From contig NZ_CP030040.1 in assembly GCF_003260995.1 (NCBI RefSeq), positions 3,512,889-3,576,888 of the forward strand: a DNA stretch of 64,000 bases, in the 5' to 3' direction. Positions 17,756-25,653 of the stretch are shown one piece after another. The notes below the pieces were generated by a model that worked only from the letters and a program-made list of their open reading frames with translations, searched no databases and had not been told where the DNA came from. The stretch is from Acetobacterium sp. KB-1 (GTDB lineage Bacteria; Bacillota; Clostridia; Eubacteriales; Eubacteriaceae). The translations under genes and the position numbers were made by a program. Numbering within the stretch: position 1 is the first letter of the stretch; the number at the start of each line of letters is the position of its first letter.

Positions 17756-17830
17756 CGGCGATAGAACCTTAAAAATAGTGGTGTTGGCAGATTTTAAAGG
17801 CAGATACTAAATAAAGTATGAAATGATTAA

Positions 17831-17868
17831 AACTGATTTCTCAAATCGTGAGAGATCAGTTTTTTTTT
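17831..17868 (+). terminator. Terminator after sufCB
   Basis: A 13-bp stem (AACTGATTTCTCA with TGAGAGATCAGTT, one G-T pair) is followed by eight T residues. Confidence 0.8.
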
Positions 17869-17974
17869 AAGTGCGCAGCGGTTCGGGATTATCAAAAGGA
17901 TAAATATGACCAAATGTTTTGGTTTTAAGTCGTTTACGGTGAAGAAATATAAAAGGTATGAGAAAAGATAATTG

Positions 17975-18022
17975 TTGACATATGTTTTTAAAGGAGTATA
18001 ATGGTTATTAAAGACATATGTC
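17975..18022 (+). promoter_or_regulatory. Promoter with two CATATG operator copies (NifX-BMC-ParA operon)
   Basis: TTGACA 17975-17980, 16-nt spacer, TATAAT 17997-18002. TTGACATATGT at the -35 recurs in inverted orientation at 18013-18025, whose core GACATATGTC is a perfect palindrome. The two CATATG centres are 36 bp apart and bracket the -10, a layout that suits cooperative repression or looping. Confidence 0.65.
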
Positions 18023-18045
18023 AATAAAAAAACAAGGAGATATCG

Positions 18046-18414
18046 ATGAAAATTGCAATACCAGCTGATGAACAAATTTTAAATAGTGAAGTGTGTATGT
18101 CCTTTGGACGTGCACCATATTTTTATATTTATGAAACACTGACAAAAATGGGACACTTCATTGAAAATACGGCAGCAAGCAGCCCTGGAGGGGCGGGCGT
18201 TAAAGCGGCCCAAATCGTTGTCGATAATCATGCGGATATTTTAATAACACCGCGGTGCGGCGAAAATGCGGCTGAGGTTTTCAAGGCCACCAAACTTGAG
18301 ATCTATAAGAGTAAGGTTGGTTCAATTCAGGATAATATTAATGCTTATCTGGATGAAAGATTAACGGTTCTGGACCAGTTTCATGCCGGTTTTCATGGGG
18401 TTAGCGGAGCTTGA
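18046..18414 (+). CDS. NifX/NifB-C-like dinitrogenase-cofactor-type protein
   Basis: 122 aa of the Di-Nase_FeMo-co (NifX/NafY/VnfX) fold that binds Fe-S or FeMo-type clusters in small chaperones. The visible pattern is MKIAIPADE, a mid-segment Gly-rich block (SSPGGAGVKAAQIVV), and ITPRCGENAAEVFKA. Unlike the two other copies in this window it lacks the C-terminal His/Cys tail. AAGGAGATATCG precedes ATG 18046. It is first in an operon with a BMC-like protein and two Fe-S ParA ATPases. There are no nitrogenase genes nearby, so it probably serves other Fe-S or Mo cofactors. Confidence 0.8.
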   Translation: MKIAIPADEQILNSEVCMSFGRAPYFYIYETLTKMGHFIENTAASSPGGAGVKAAQIVVDNHADILITPRCGENAAEVFKATKLEIYKSKVGSIQDNINAYLDERLTVLDQFHAGFHGVSGA

Positions 18415-18416
18415 CG

Positions 18417-18719
18417 ATGAAAATTCAATTGATCAATGGCGTGTCTCAAGGAACAATGGGGATTATTTCCCGAAAAATTGGAGAAAAAAAGCTCGTTGAA
18501 CGTATTCTTCAAAATGAATTCGCAGCAGTTGGATTATGTCAGGGAGATGTTATCAGCATCCTGGAAGCCAGTGACATTGCTGAAAAAACATCAGATGTTG
18601 TGGTAACTGAAATTTCTGGGGTGTGTCCTCAGCATATTATTTGTCTGGCAATTCTGGGTGATATCACATCTGTCGAGACTTCTCTGGCGGCGATAGAAAG
18701 TAGGTTGATGAGTAAGTGA
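18417..18719 (+). CDS. BMC-like (PduU/EutS-type) small protein
   Basis: 100 aa. Residues about 37-95 resemble the core of circularly permuted BMC proteins PduU/EutS: an AVG start, a spaced EASDIAEKTSDVVV helix-strand, then LAILGDITSVETSLAAIE, matching the conserved GDxxxVExAL ending. BMC proteins form hexameric shell tiles of bacterial microcompartments. No other shell or cargo gene is nearby, so here it may act as a free hexamer or a regulatory relative. ATG 18417 (GGAG 7 nt upstream) is better than the overlapping TTG 18411. Its end overlaps the next start. The fold call rests on my reading of the pattern and needs a profile search. Confidence 0.5.
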   Translation: MKIQLINGVSQGTMGIISRKIGEKKLVERILQNEFAAVGLCQGDVISILEASDIAEKTSDVVVTEISGVCPQHIICLAILGDITSVETSLAAIESRLMSK

Positions 18720-19570
18720 AATTAGCAGTACTCAGCGGAAAAGGCGGGACCGGAAAAACTCTGGTGTCGGTTAATCTGGCAGCAGTAGCAAAAGAATCTG
18801 TTTATGTGGATTGTGACGTTGAAGAACCAAATGGTCATTTGTTTTTTAAACCAACAGATGTGAAAACAAAAAAGGTAGTGAATAAAATTCCTGTGGTGGA
18901 TGAGGATCTTTGCCTCGGTTGCCGAAAATGTGTAGACTTTTGTAAATTCAACGCGCTCGCCGCGATTGTTGATAAGCTACTTGTTTTTGATGATATTTGT
19001 CACGCCTGCGGGGGCTGTATCATGCTTTGTCCGAGCAACGCTTTGTCTGAAAAAGATAAGGTTATTGGAGTAATAAATTCAGGTGTTTCCGAAGCCGTCA
19101 AGGTCATTTCTGGGGTTTTAAATACCGGTGAAGTATCGGGAGTACCGATTATCAAAGCGTTGTTAAAAAAAATAGCTGATGAAAAAAGACTGACCGTGAT
19201 TGACTGCCCACCAGGTAGTGCATGTGTGGTGATGGAAAGTATTCGCGATGCGGATTATTGCATCTTAGTAGCAGAACCAACCGTTTTTGGGCTCAGTAAC
19301 CTGATCTTAGTTCATGAACTTGTGAAAATTTTTAACAAGCCTTATGGGGTCGTAATTAATAAAGGCATGGAAGGTGAGAATTTAATTGATACTTATTGTC
19401 TTGAAAATAAGATCAAGGTGTTAAGTAAAATACCTTTTGATTGCGAATTGGGAACGCTTAATTCCGAGGGCGAAATTGCATCAAAAATCGAGCCATACCA
19501 CAGCATATTTTATGCGTTGCTTCAAGCCGTCATGAAGGAGGTGCAAGATGAAACAATTGCTTATTCTTAG
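18716..19570 (+). CDS. MinD/ParA-superfamily ATPase with inserted ferredoxin domain (copy 1)
   Basis: 284 aa. Deviant Walker A SGKGGTGKT at the N-terminus, an inserted 2x[4Fe-4S] ferredoxin (CLGCRKCVDFC near residue 64; CHACGGCIMLC near 95), then the rest of the SIMIBI ATPase fold with IDCPPGSACVVMES. This class is common in anaerobes beside NifX-like proteins and is suspected of Fe-S cluster transfer or ATP-driven electron transfer; activity is not established. GTG 18716 overlaps the upstream stop. The second copy begins 23 nt before its stop. Confidence 0.85.
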   Translation: MKLAVLSGKGGTGKTLVSVNLAAVAKESVYVDCDVEEPNGHLFFKPTDVKTKKVVNKIPVVDEDLCLGCRKCVDFCKFNALAAIVDKLLVFDDICHACGGCIMLCPSNALSEKDKVIGVINSGVSEAVKVISGVLNTGEVSGVPIIKALLKKIADEKRLTVIDCPPGSACVVMESIRDADYCILVAEPTVFGLSNLILVHELVKIFNKPYGVVINKGMEGENLIDTYCLENKIKVLSKIPFDCELGTLNSEGEIASKIEPYHSIFYALLQAVMKEVQDETIAYS

Positions 19571-20414
19571 TGGAAAAGGCGGAACCGGAAAAACAACGGT
19601 GGCAAGTGCATTTATCAAACTGTCCCAGGCAAAAGTCTATGCTGATTGCGATGTGGATGCCCCTAATTTACATCTTGCGATAAAACAGACCAGTCAGCCT
19701 AAGAGAAATGATTTTTTCGGGATGCCAAAGGCGGAAATTAATACAATTTTGTGCGCAAAATGTGACCGCTGTGTCGAAAATTGTCGTTTTGATGCAGTCC
19801 AGGTGGTTGACAATAACTATTGGATTGATCCATATCTGTGTGAAGGTTGTGGTGTCTGTGAAATGGTTTGCCCAGTTCGAGCGATCAATTTGAAACCTCA
19901 TATTTCCGGAGAACTGATGCTATATGATAAGGATGTGATCTTTTCAACTGCTCAGCTCAAAATGGGTAGTGGCACATCGGGAATGCTGGTTACTGAAGTA
20001 AAAAAGCAAATGAAATCTATCGATCGCGGTGATGAGCTAGCGATAATTGATGGATCACCCGGAATTGGTTGCCCTGTTATTGCTTCGATCAGCGGGGTGG
20101 ATATGGTCTTAATTGTTGCTGAACCATCGGTTTCTGGAATCAGTGATATGGAGCGGATCATTAAAACAGCCCAGACCTTTCATACAAAGACGGTTGTATG
20201 TGTGAATAAATACGATGCAAACTTAAAAAAAACCAAAGCGATTATCGATTATTGTCAAGCTCACGACATTCCATATGTGGGAAAAATACCTTATGATAAA
20301 AGTGCTGTTGAAGCGGTAAATAATGGATTAACGCTGGTCGATGTTTTTTGTGAGGCTGGCGCTGCAGTTCAGGTAGTGTTTGGTAATACGATGGAAATGT
20401 TATTAAGAAATTAA
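19548..20414 (+). CDS. MinD/ParA-superfamily ATPase with inserted ferredoxin domain (copy 2)
   Basis: 288 aa, paralogue of the preceding gene. Walker A SGKGGTGKTT, ferredoxin insert CAKCDRCVENC and CEGCGVCEMVC (residues about 69-108), and IDGSPGIGCPVIAS in place of the switch-II/Walker B motif. AAGGAGGTGCAAG gives a strong ribosome site inside the upstream gene. Tandem pairs of these ATPases are typical and probably work as a heterodimer. It is the last gene of the operon from 17975; the following operon has a very similar promoter. Confidence 0.85.
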   Translation: MKQLLILSGKGGTGKTTVASAFIKLSQAKVYADCDVDAPNLHLAIKQTSQPKRNDFFGMPKAEINTILCAKCDRCVENCRFDAVQVVDNNYWIDPYLCEGCGVCEMVCPVRAINLKPHISGELMLYDKDVIFSTAQLKMGSGTSGMLVTEVKKQMKSIDRGDELAIIDGSPGIGCPVIASISGVDMVLIVAEPSVSGISDMERIIKTAQTFHTKTVVCVNKYDANLKKTKAIIDYCQAHDIPYVGKIPYDKSAVEAVNNGLTLVDVFCEAGAAVQVVFGNTMEMLLRN

Positions 20415-20487
20415 GCTAAGAGCACGTTTAGAAAAAAATAAATCAACAGGTAATGAAGATGAATAGCATGGAAAAGCAATATTGTTA

Positions 20488-20515
20488 TTGACATATGCCA
20501 TTCATGTATTATAAT
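20488..20515 (+). promoter_or_regulatory. Promoter of NifX-DUF134-Mrp operon
   Basis: TTGACA 20488-20493, 16-nt spacer, TATAAT 20510-20515. The -35 continues as TTGACATATGCC, identical over twelve bases to the modA-like promoter at 8547. Confidence 0.7.
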
Positions 20516-20592
20516 AATGCTGTTGATAACAGAGGTTAATGATCTTAATAACAAAAAAATCAATAACAACAAACATAATCGGAGGAACTATT

Positions 20593-20961
20593 ATGAAAAT
20601 TGCATTACCAACACGAGAGAACTTAATTGATGGCCATTTTGGTCACTGTGAGTATTATACGGTATTCACCATTGATGAGCAAAGCAAAGAAATATTGAGC
20701 CAGGAAATAATTGCTTCACCAGCAGGATGTGGCTGCAAATCCAATATTGCCACAACACTTAAAGAAATGGGCGTAGAACTTTTGCTCGCTGGCAACATGG
20801 GCGAAGGGGCTGTAAATGTACTTAAAAAGTCTGGCATCGAAGTTGTCCGGGGGTGCGCCGGGAATGTTAAAGAAGTGGCGCTAAGCTGGTTGGCTGGTTC
20901 TGTTATGGATTCTGGCGAAATGTGTCATGCCCATGAAGCTGGTCATGAGTGCCAGCACTAA
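20593..20961 (+). CDS. NifX-like cluster-binding protein with Cys/His tail
   Basis: 122 aa Di-Nase_FeMo-co fold: MKIALPT, DGHFGHCEYYTVF, GCGCKSNIATTL, LLLAGNMGEGAVNVL. The C-terminus MCHAHEAGHECQH adds possible metal ligands. GGAGGAACTATT gives ATG 20593; the upstream 18 in-frame codons have no ribosome site. It is cotranscribed with DUF134 and an Mrp fusion carrying another copy of this domain, suggesting a common Fe-S or Mo-Fe carrier function. FGHCE recurs in the Mrp fusion's NifX domain. Confidence 0.85.
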   Translation: MKIALPTRENLIDGHFGHCEYYTVFTIDEQSKEILSQEIIASPAGCGCKSNIATTLKEMGVELLLAGNMGEGAVNVLKKSGIEVVRGCAGNVKEVALSWLAGSVMDSGEMCHAHEAGHECQH

Positions 20962-20992
20962 GTCAATCAATTTGGATAAGGAGAGTTAGTTT

Positions 20993-21352
20993 ATGTCCAG
21001 ACCGGTAAAATGGAAAAAAGTCTGTTGTTTACCAGAAACGGATTTGTTTGGACCCCTTAATGCAAAAAACAGGGAAGATGGAATTATTACCATGTCAGTA
21101 GAAGAGTACGAAACGATCCGCTTGATTGATCTGGAAGGTATGCTTCAGGAAGAGTGTGCAGAAAGTATGCACGTGGCACGAACTACGGTCCAGAAAATTT
21201 ATAATGATGCCCGAAAAAAGCTGGCTGACGCATTGGTTAACGGTAATGTCTTAAAAATTGAAGGCGGCAATTATAAATTGTGCGAAGAAGGCCAGGAAAA
21301 TTTCGGCTGCAGCCGATGCCGTAAACAGCGGATGAATGGAAGCAACAATTAG
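20993..21352 (+). CDS. DUF134-family predicted DNA-binding protein
   Basis: 119 aa. [13 protein letters not shown] at the N-terminus and a sigma-like HTH in the middle ([20 protein letters not shown], then [20 protein letters not shown]) define DUF134. A Cys-rich end ([10 protein letters not shown]) may hold a metal or Fe-S cluster. DUF134 genes travel with Mrp/NifX genes in anaerobes and are the natural regulator candidate for this operon, and perhaps for the shared CATATG promoters. DNA binding is predicted only. Confidence 0.85.
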   Translation: MSRPVKWKKVCCLPETDLFGPLNAKNREDGIITMSVEEYETIRLIDLEGMLQEECAESMHVARTTVQKIYNDARKKLADALVNGNVLKIEGGNYKLCEEGQENFGCSRCRKQRMNGSNN

Positions 21353-21395
21353 AGTTAAGAAAAAACGATAAAACAAACGAATGAGGAGAATTGTT

Positions 21396-22607
21396 ATGAG
21401 TGAAGAATGCAGTCAATCCTGTGGATCATGCGGCGAAGAGTGTGAAGATCGAAAGGTAGATTTTTCAGAACAACCGCATGAGCTAAGTAGAATAAAAAAA
21501 GTGATTGGTGTTGTCAGTGGAAAAGGTGGGGTTGGAAAATCGATGGTTACCTCCCTGATGGCAGTTACAATGAGACGAAAAGGCTATCATACCGCTATTC
21601 TAGATGCTGATATTACGGGGCCATCGATTCCCAAAGCATTTGGGATCAATGAAAAAGCGATGCCCACAGAATTAGGACTTTTTCCGATATCCAGTAAAAC
21701 CGGAATCGAAATTATGTCCATTAACCTATTGTTGGAAAATGATACCGATCCGGTGGTTTGGAGAGGGCCGATTATTGCCAACACCGTTAAACAGTTCTGG
21801 ACCGATGTGATCTGGGGCGACGTTGATTATATGTTTGTGGATATGCCGCCGGGAACTGGTGATGTGCCATTAACCGTCTTTCAATCGCTGCCGGTAGACG
21901 GGATTATCATTGTCACATCGCCTCAGGAATTGGTCTCAATGATTGTTGCCAAAGCCGTAAATATGGCAAAAATGATGAAGATTCCGGTGCTCGGTTTAGT
22001 TGAAAACATGTCTTACTTTAAATGTCCGGACTGCGATAAAAAGCATTATTTATTTGGTGAAAGTCGCATCGAAGAAGTAGCGAAACAACATGGCATTGAG
22101 GTTGTGGCCAAGATGCCGATTGATTCCTCCCTTGCCGGAGCCTGTGATAAAGGGCTGATTGAATTATTTGATAACACCTGGCTGGATCATCTAGCCGAGA
22201 CGCTGGAAGTGAATTTAGACGAAAATACAAAAGAAAATGGAGAACTAAAAATGAAAATAGCAGTAGCAAGCGATAATGGTATAGTATCTGGTCATTTTGG
22301 CCATTGTGAAAGTTTTATGATTTATGATACCGTGGATGGTAAGGTTGTAACGACTGAAGCCGTACCAAACCCTGGCCACAAACCGGGATTTTTACCGGTA
22401 TTTTTAGATGAAAAAGGTGTCAACGTTATTATTTCCGGCGGAATGGGCGGCGGTGCAGTTGATATTTTTAACGAAAAAAATATTGAAGTCATTACCGGTG
22501 CCCAAGGCAAAGCAGAAGATCTCGTTAATAGTTATCTATTGGGAGAACTGGTTTCGACCGGGTCTGTCTGTCACGAACATCAACATCATGATGAGTGTGG
22601 CGAATAA
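21396..22607 (+). CDS. Mrp/NBP35 Fe-S carrier ATPase fused to NifX-like domain
   Basis: 403 aa. The N-terminal Cys cluster CSQSCGSCGEEC is followed by the Mrp/ApbC ATPase (SGKGGVGKS near residue 44, DADITGPS, FVDMPPGTGDVPLT, MSYFKCPDCDKKHYLFG), which binds and transfers [4Fe-4S] clusters as a dimer. From about residue 285 a NifX-type domain starts (MKIAVASDNGIVSGHFGHCE) and ends in HEHQHHDECGE, a His/Cys metal-binding tail. An internal GGAGAACTAAAA ATG at 22251 precedes the NifX part, so it might also be made alone. ATG 21396 follows AGGAGAATTGTT. Fusion of carrier and cofactor-binding domain supports joint cluster delivery. Confidence 0.9.
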   Translation: MSEECSQSCGSCGEECEDRKVDFSEQPHELSRIKKVIGVVSGKGGVGKSMVTSLMAVTMRRKGYHTAILDADITGPSIPKAFGINEKAMPTELGLFPISSKTGIEIMSINLLLENDTDPVVWRGPIIANTVKQFWTDVIWGDVDYMFVDMPPGTGDVPLTVFQSLPVDGIIIVTSPQELVSMIVAKAVNMAKMMKIPVLGLVENMSYFKCPDCDKKHYLFGESRIEEVAKQHGIEVVAKMPIDSSLAGACDKGLIELFDNTWLDHLAETLEVNLDENTKENGELKMKIAVASDNGIVSGHFGHCESFMIYDTVDGKVVTTEAVPNPGHKPGFLPVFLDEKGVNVIISGGMGGGAVDIFNEKNIEVITGAQGKAEDLVNSYLLGELVSTGSVCHEHQHHDECGE

Positions 22608-22690
22608 ATTAAAAATTCCTAGCCAAGTAAAAAAAGCTGTTTATCGGGATCAAAACTAGAATTTAATCATATCCAGTCGTGAAATTAGTA

Positions 22691-22719
22691 TTGACGGCTG
22701 GATATTATTATGTTAGAAT
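22691..22719 (+). promoter_or_regulatory. Promoter of fmdE-ABC operon
   Basis: TTGACG 22691-22696, 17-nt spacer, TAGAAT 22714-22719. The transcript would have a leader of about 170 nt before fmdE. Confidence 0.6.
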
Positions 22720-22723
22720 AATG

Positions 22724-22737
22724 CTTGTATATACAAG
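22724..22737 (+). promoter_or_regulatory. Palindromic operator candidate CTTGTATATACAAG
   Basis: A perfect 14-bp palindrome at the expected transcription start of the fmdE operon, 4 nt after the -10. Its TGTATA/TATACA halves resemble the element at the cooC1 and acsD promoters, with different spacing. Confidence 0.5.
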
Positions 22738-22841
22738 GAGCTGGTGTTTTGCTGAAGCAAAATGTACATCTAAGAAAAGTACGTTGATCCGTATATGTGT
22801 TATACTGGGAAAGATTAATAAAATTTATAATTATGTGTCTG

Positions 22842-22868
22842 AAGACTCACTTTTGTGAGTCTTTTATT
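22842..22868 (+). terminator. Terminator-like hairpin in fmdE leader
   Basis: AAGACTCAC-TTTT-GTGAGTCTT followed by TTATTTTTT, located between the promoter and the fmdE start. It could attenuate the operon, or terminate read-through from upstream. The leader also holds a small GTTTTGC..GCAAAAT hairpin. Confidence 0.6.
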
Positions 22869-22895
22869 TTTTGAAAATTTAAGGAGAAAAGCAAA

Positions 22896-23420
22896 ATGAA
22901 TCAGAAATTATGGGAAAAATCGGTCGAGTTTCACGGACATCATTGTCCCGGATTAGCCATTGGGGTGAGAGCGTCACAGGAAGCGATTAAAGCGCTCAAT
23001 GTTTCATTTTCAGAAGACGAGGATGTGGTTTGTATTACTGAAAACGATGCCTGTGGGGTTGATGGGGTACAGGTTATTTTAGGATGTAGCGTAGGAAAAG
23101 GTAACCTGCTGTTTAGAAACCGCGGAAAACAAGCCTTTTCATTCTTTAATCGCAATACCGGCGAAAAACTCAGACTGGTTTTAAAAGCGCTACCAGAAAT
23201 GGAGCGGGATGAAATGGAAGCCTATATCTTAAATGAACCAGATGCCAGCAAAATCTTTGACTTTAAAACCCCGGATTATGAATTACCAGAACGGGCCCGG
23301 ATTTTTCAGAGCGTGATCTGTGAAGAATGTGGCGAAAAAACCGCTGAGCATATGATTCGCCTGGAAAATGGCAAAAAAGTCTGCGTGGATTGCTCCAATC
23401 CCTACACTCGAGGTTTTTAA
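22896..23420 (+). CDS. FmdE-family protein with C-terminal zinc ribbon
   Basis: 174 aa. The FmdE/FwdE domain is shown by FHGHHCPGLAIGVRAS (residues 12-27) and TENDACGVDGVQ, with the His/Cys ligands of the family. A C-terminal zinc-ribbon-like segment has CEEC and CVDC. FmdE was named from formylmethanofuran dehydrogenase operons but is widespread beside molybdate/tungstate or iron-type ABC genes in organisms without methanogenesis. AAGGAG lies 8 nt before ATG 22896. The ABC transporter genes follow directly, which suggests a role in Mo/W or related metal handling; no reaction is established. Confidence 0.85.
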   Translation: MNQKLWEKSVEFHGHHCPGLAIGVRASQEAIKALNVSFSEDEDVVCITENDACGVDGVQVILGCSVGKGNLLFRNRGKQAFSFFNRNTGEKLRLVLKALPEMERDEMEAYILNEPDASKIFDFKTPDYELPERARIFQSVICEECGEKTAEHMIRLENGKKVCVDCSNPYTRGF

Positions 23421-23477
23421 AGAACGCCTTTGCGGTTAGAAGAGAACTAAGGCAATAATTTGAAAGAGGTGAAACGA

Positions 23478-24566
23478 ATGAAAAGAATCGTTGCAGTTTT
23501 ATTGAGTTTAATGATGATGGTAACTTTTGCGGCCTGTACCAATACAATAGCAGAGACCACTGAGAGCGAAACGACCACAAAGGTTGTGACCGATAGTTTG
23601 GGCCGACAGGTGGAAGTGCCGGCCGAGATCACCAGTGTGGGTTCACTTGGTGTTATGCGGCTGTTAACTTATATGGATGCGGCCGATTTGGTGACTGGTG
23701 CAACGGATATGGACAACGTTCAAGTACTGACCCGTCCATACACGTTGGTTAATCCCAATTATGCAAGTCTGAAACAGATTGGTCAGGGCGGTGCCGGTGG
23801 AATTGTCCCCTTTGACGAAGAAATCATCAAATTGGCACCTGATGTGATTTTTGTGGTATCCGACTACACCCAGACCGATGAATTGCAGGCAAAAACCGGT
23901 ATTCCTGTGGTGGCGGTAGCGAATCCCGGGCTGTTTGATGGAAAAATGGATGCTTCGATCGATATTATCGGCCAGGTACTGGGCAAAGAAGATCGTGCCA
24001 ACGCAGTTAATGAATTTATGGATGCGGCTCAAAAAGATCTCAATGACCGGACCAAGGATATACCAGAAGCCAGTCGTATTACTGTCTACAACGGCGCTTT
24101 GAATTTTAAAGGCAAACACGGTTTTGATGGCACCAGCGGGAACTATGGACCCTTTGTGGCAATCAACGCTAATAATGTCGTCGATCAAACGGGACAAAAG
24201 ACGGCATTTACTGTGGATCTTGAGCAGGTATTGGCCTGGAATCCGGAGATTATTTTCCTTAATCCAGAGAACATGGATCTGGTCAATGAACAGTATACCC
24301 AGAATCCAGACTTTTTCAACGCACTCAAAGCGGTTCAGGACAACAAGGTTTATACTCAATTGGCATATAACAATAACTATACCAATGTTGAGATTGCCTT
24401 GGCTGATGCTTATTATGCAGGAACTGTTGTTTATCCTGACAAGTTCAAGGATATTAATATTGAAAAGCAAGCTGACGAAATTTTTGAGTTCCTGCTTGGT
24501 GAAAAATTGTATGCAAAATATGTAGCAGCAGGTCAGGGCTTTGGTCCGCTGACAATTGGTAAGTAA
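23478..24566 (+). CDS. FecB/BtuF-type ABC transporter substrate-binding lipoprotein
   Basis: 362 aa. Signal peptide with lipobox-like TFAAC (Cys near residue 20). The mature protein has the PF01497-type organisation: VVTDSLGRQVEVPAEI, a central LAPDVIFV, and a C-terminal VYPDKFKDINIEKQADEI. This class binds siderophores, haem, cobalamin or, in MolBCA-type systems, molybdate/tungstate. The FmdE gene upstream favours the oxyanion option, but a Fe or corrinoid ligand is possible. GAGGTGAAACG precedes ATG 23478; the TTG at 23460 is less likely. Confidence 0.85.
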   Translation: MKRIVAVLLSLMMMVTFAACTNTIAETTESETTTKVVTDSLGRQVEVPAEITSVGSLGVMRLLTYMDAADLVTGATDMDNVQVLTRPYTLVNPNYASLKQIGQGGAGGIVPFDEEIIKLAPDVIFVVSDYTQTDELQAKTGIPVVAVANPGLFDGKMDASIDIIGQVLGKEDRANAVNEFMDAAQKDLNDRTKDIPEASRITVYNGALNFKGKHGFDGTSGNYGPFVAINANNVVDQTGQKTAFTVDLEQVLAWNPEIIFLNPENMDLVNEQYTQNPDFFNALKAVQDNKVYTQLAYNNNYTNVEIALADAYYAGTVVYPDKFKDINIEKQADEIFEFLLGEKLYAKYVAAGQGFGPLTIGK

Positions 24567-24570
24567 AAAA

Positions 24571-25653
24571 ATGGACAACAAAAAAAAGACGGCTTGCGGA
24601 GTTAACTATGATCAATACGTTCACCGCAAGGTTTTGACCATTGTAACTCTGGTGGTGTTGACATTTCTAACCGCTCTTTTTGCTATATCTGCTGGTTCAG
24701 CTGATATTCCGGTCTTGGAAGTACTTAAGGCACTGTTCGGATTTGGAGCGGCCAAAAACGTGCTGGTTACCGTCAATATCCGGTTGCCGCGAATTCTGAT
24801 GGCGATTGTCGGAGGGATTGGGCTGGCTGCTGCTGGCTGTGTCATGCAGAGTATTTTAAAAAATCCGCTGGCATCGGCATCAACTCTGGGTATTTCCCAG
24901 GGAGCTTCTTTTGGCGCCGCGATTGCGATTACCTTTTTGGGTGGCGGAACCGTGATGGGAAATACCGCCAGTGCCGTGACCGTTAATAACCCCTATTTAA
25001 CGAGTATGTGTGCATTTGCAGCGTCTATGTTTGTCACCCTAGTAATCTTAGGACTATCCAAGGCCCGGAAAGCTTCGCCGGAAACCATGATTCTGGCCGG
25101 GGTTGCACTCAGCTCGTTGTTTGCCGGAGCGACAGCACTGATTCAATATTTTTCCTCAGATGTTCAGATGGCTGCCATTGTATTTTGGACCTTTGGGGAT
25201 CTGGGGCGGGCCAGCATGCAAAATATCCAGGTAGCTGCCGTGGTTACTGCTGGAGCACTGATTTACTTTATGTTTAACCGCTGGAATTACAACGCCCTCG
25301 AGTGTGGCGAACATACGGCTACCGGGCTGGGGGTCAATGTATCCCGGGTTCGGCTTATCGGAATGACGGTGGCTTCTCTGACAGCGGCAACGATCGTGTC
25401 CTTTGTGGGGATCATCAACTTTATCGGTTTAATTGCCCCTCATATTATGCGTCGTTTTGTGGGCAATGATTATCGCTACTTATTACCGGCATCAGCTTTA
25501 ACAGGAGCTTTGATGCTGCTCGTCAGTGATACATTTGCTCGTCTGATTGTCTCACCAATTATTCTGCCAATCGGGGCCATTACCTCATTCCTTGGGGCTC
25601 CGTTATTCTTATATCTCATATTTAAAGGAGTTGGTCATAATGCTGAAAATTGA
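24571..25653 (+). CDS. FecCD/BtuC-type ABC permease
   Basis: 360 aa polytopic membrane protein, about nine to ten hydrophobic segments. It has RLPRILMAIVGGIGLAAAGC and LASASTLGISQGASFGAA near the N-terminal third and GIINFIGLIAPHIMRR near the C-terminus, the hallmark of the FecCD family. The start at ATG 24571 is 4 nt after the binding-protein stop; the ribosome site is weak, so coupling is likely. Its end overlaps the ATPase start by 14 nt. Confidence 0.9.
   Translation: MDNKKKTACGVNYDQYVHRKVLTIVTLVVLTFLTALFAISAGSADIPVLEVLKALFGFGAAKNVLVTVNIRLPRILMAIVGGIGLAAAGCVMQSILKNPLASASTLGISQGASFGAAIAITFLGGGTVMGNTASAVTVNNPYLTSMCAFAASMFVTLVILGLSKARKASPETMILAGVALSSLFAGATALIQYFSSDVQMAAIVFWTFGDLGRASMQNIQVAAVVTAGALIYFMFNRWNYNALECGEHTATGLGVNVSRVRLIGMTVASLTAATIVSFVGIINFIGLIAPHIMRRFVGNDYRYLLPASALTGALMLLVSDTFARLIVSPIILPIGAITSFLGAPLFLYLIFKGVGHNAEN

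Noticed and set aside
7661-18719. Bacterial microcompartment locus
   Set aside because: EutP-like and BMC-like genes are 10 kb apart, in different operons, without shell proteins or cargo enzymes.
18046-22607. Nitrogenase gene cluster
   Set aside because: NifX-type domains are present but no nifH, nifD, nifK, nifE, nifN or nifB radical SAM gene is visible.
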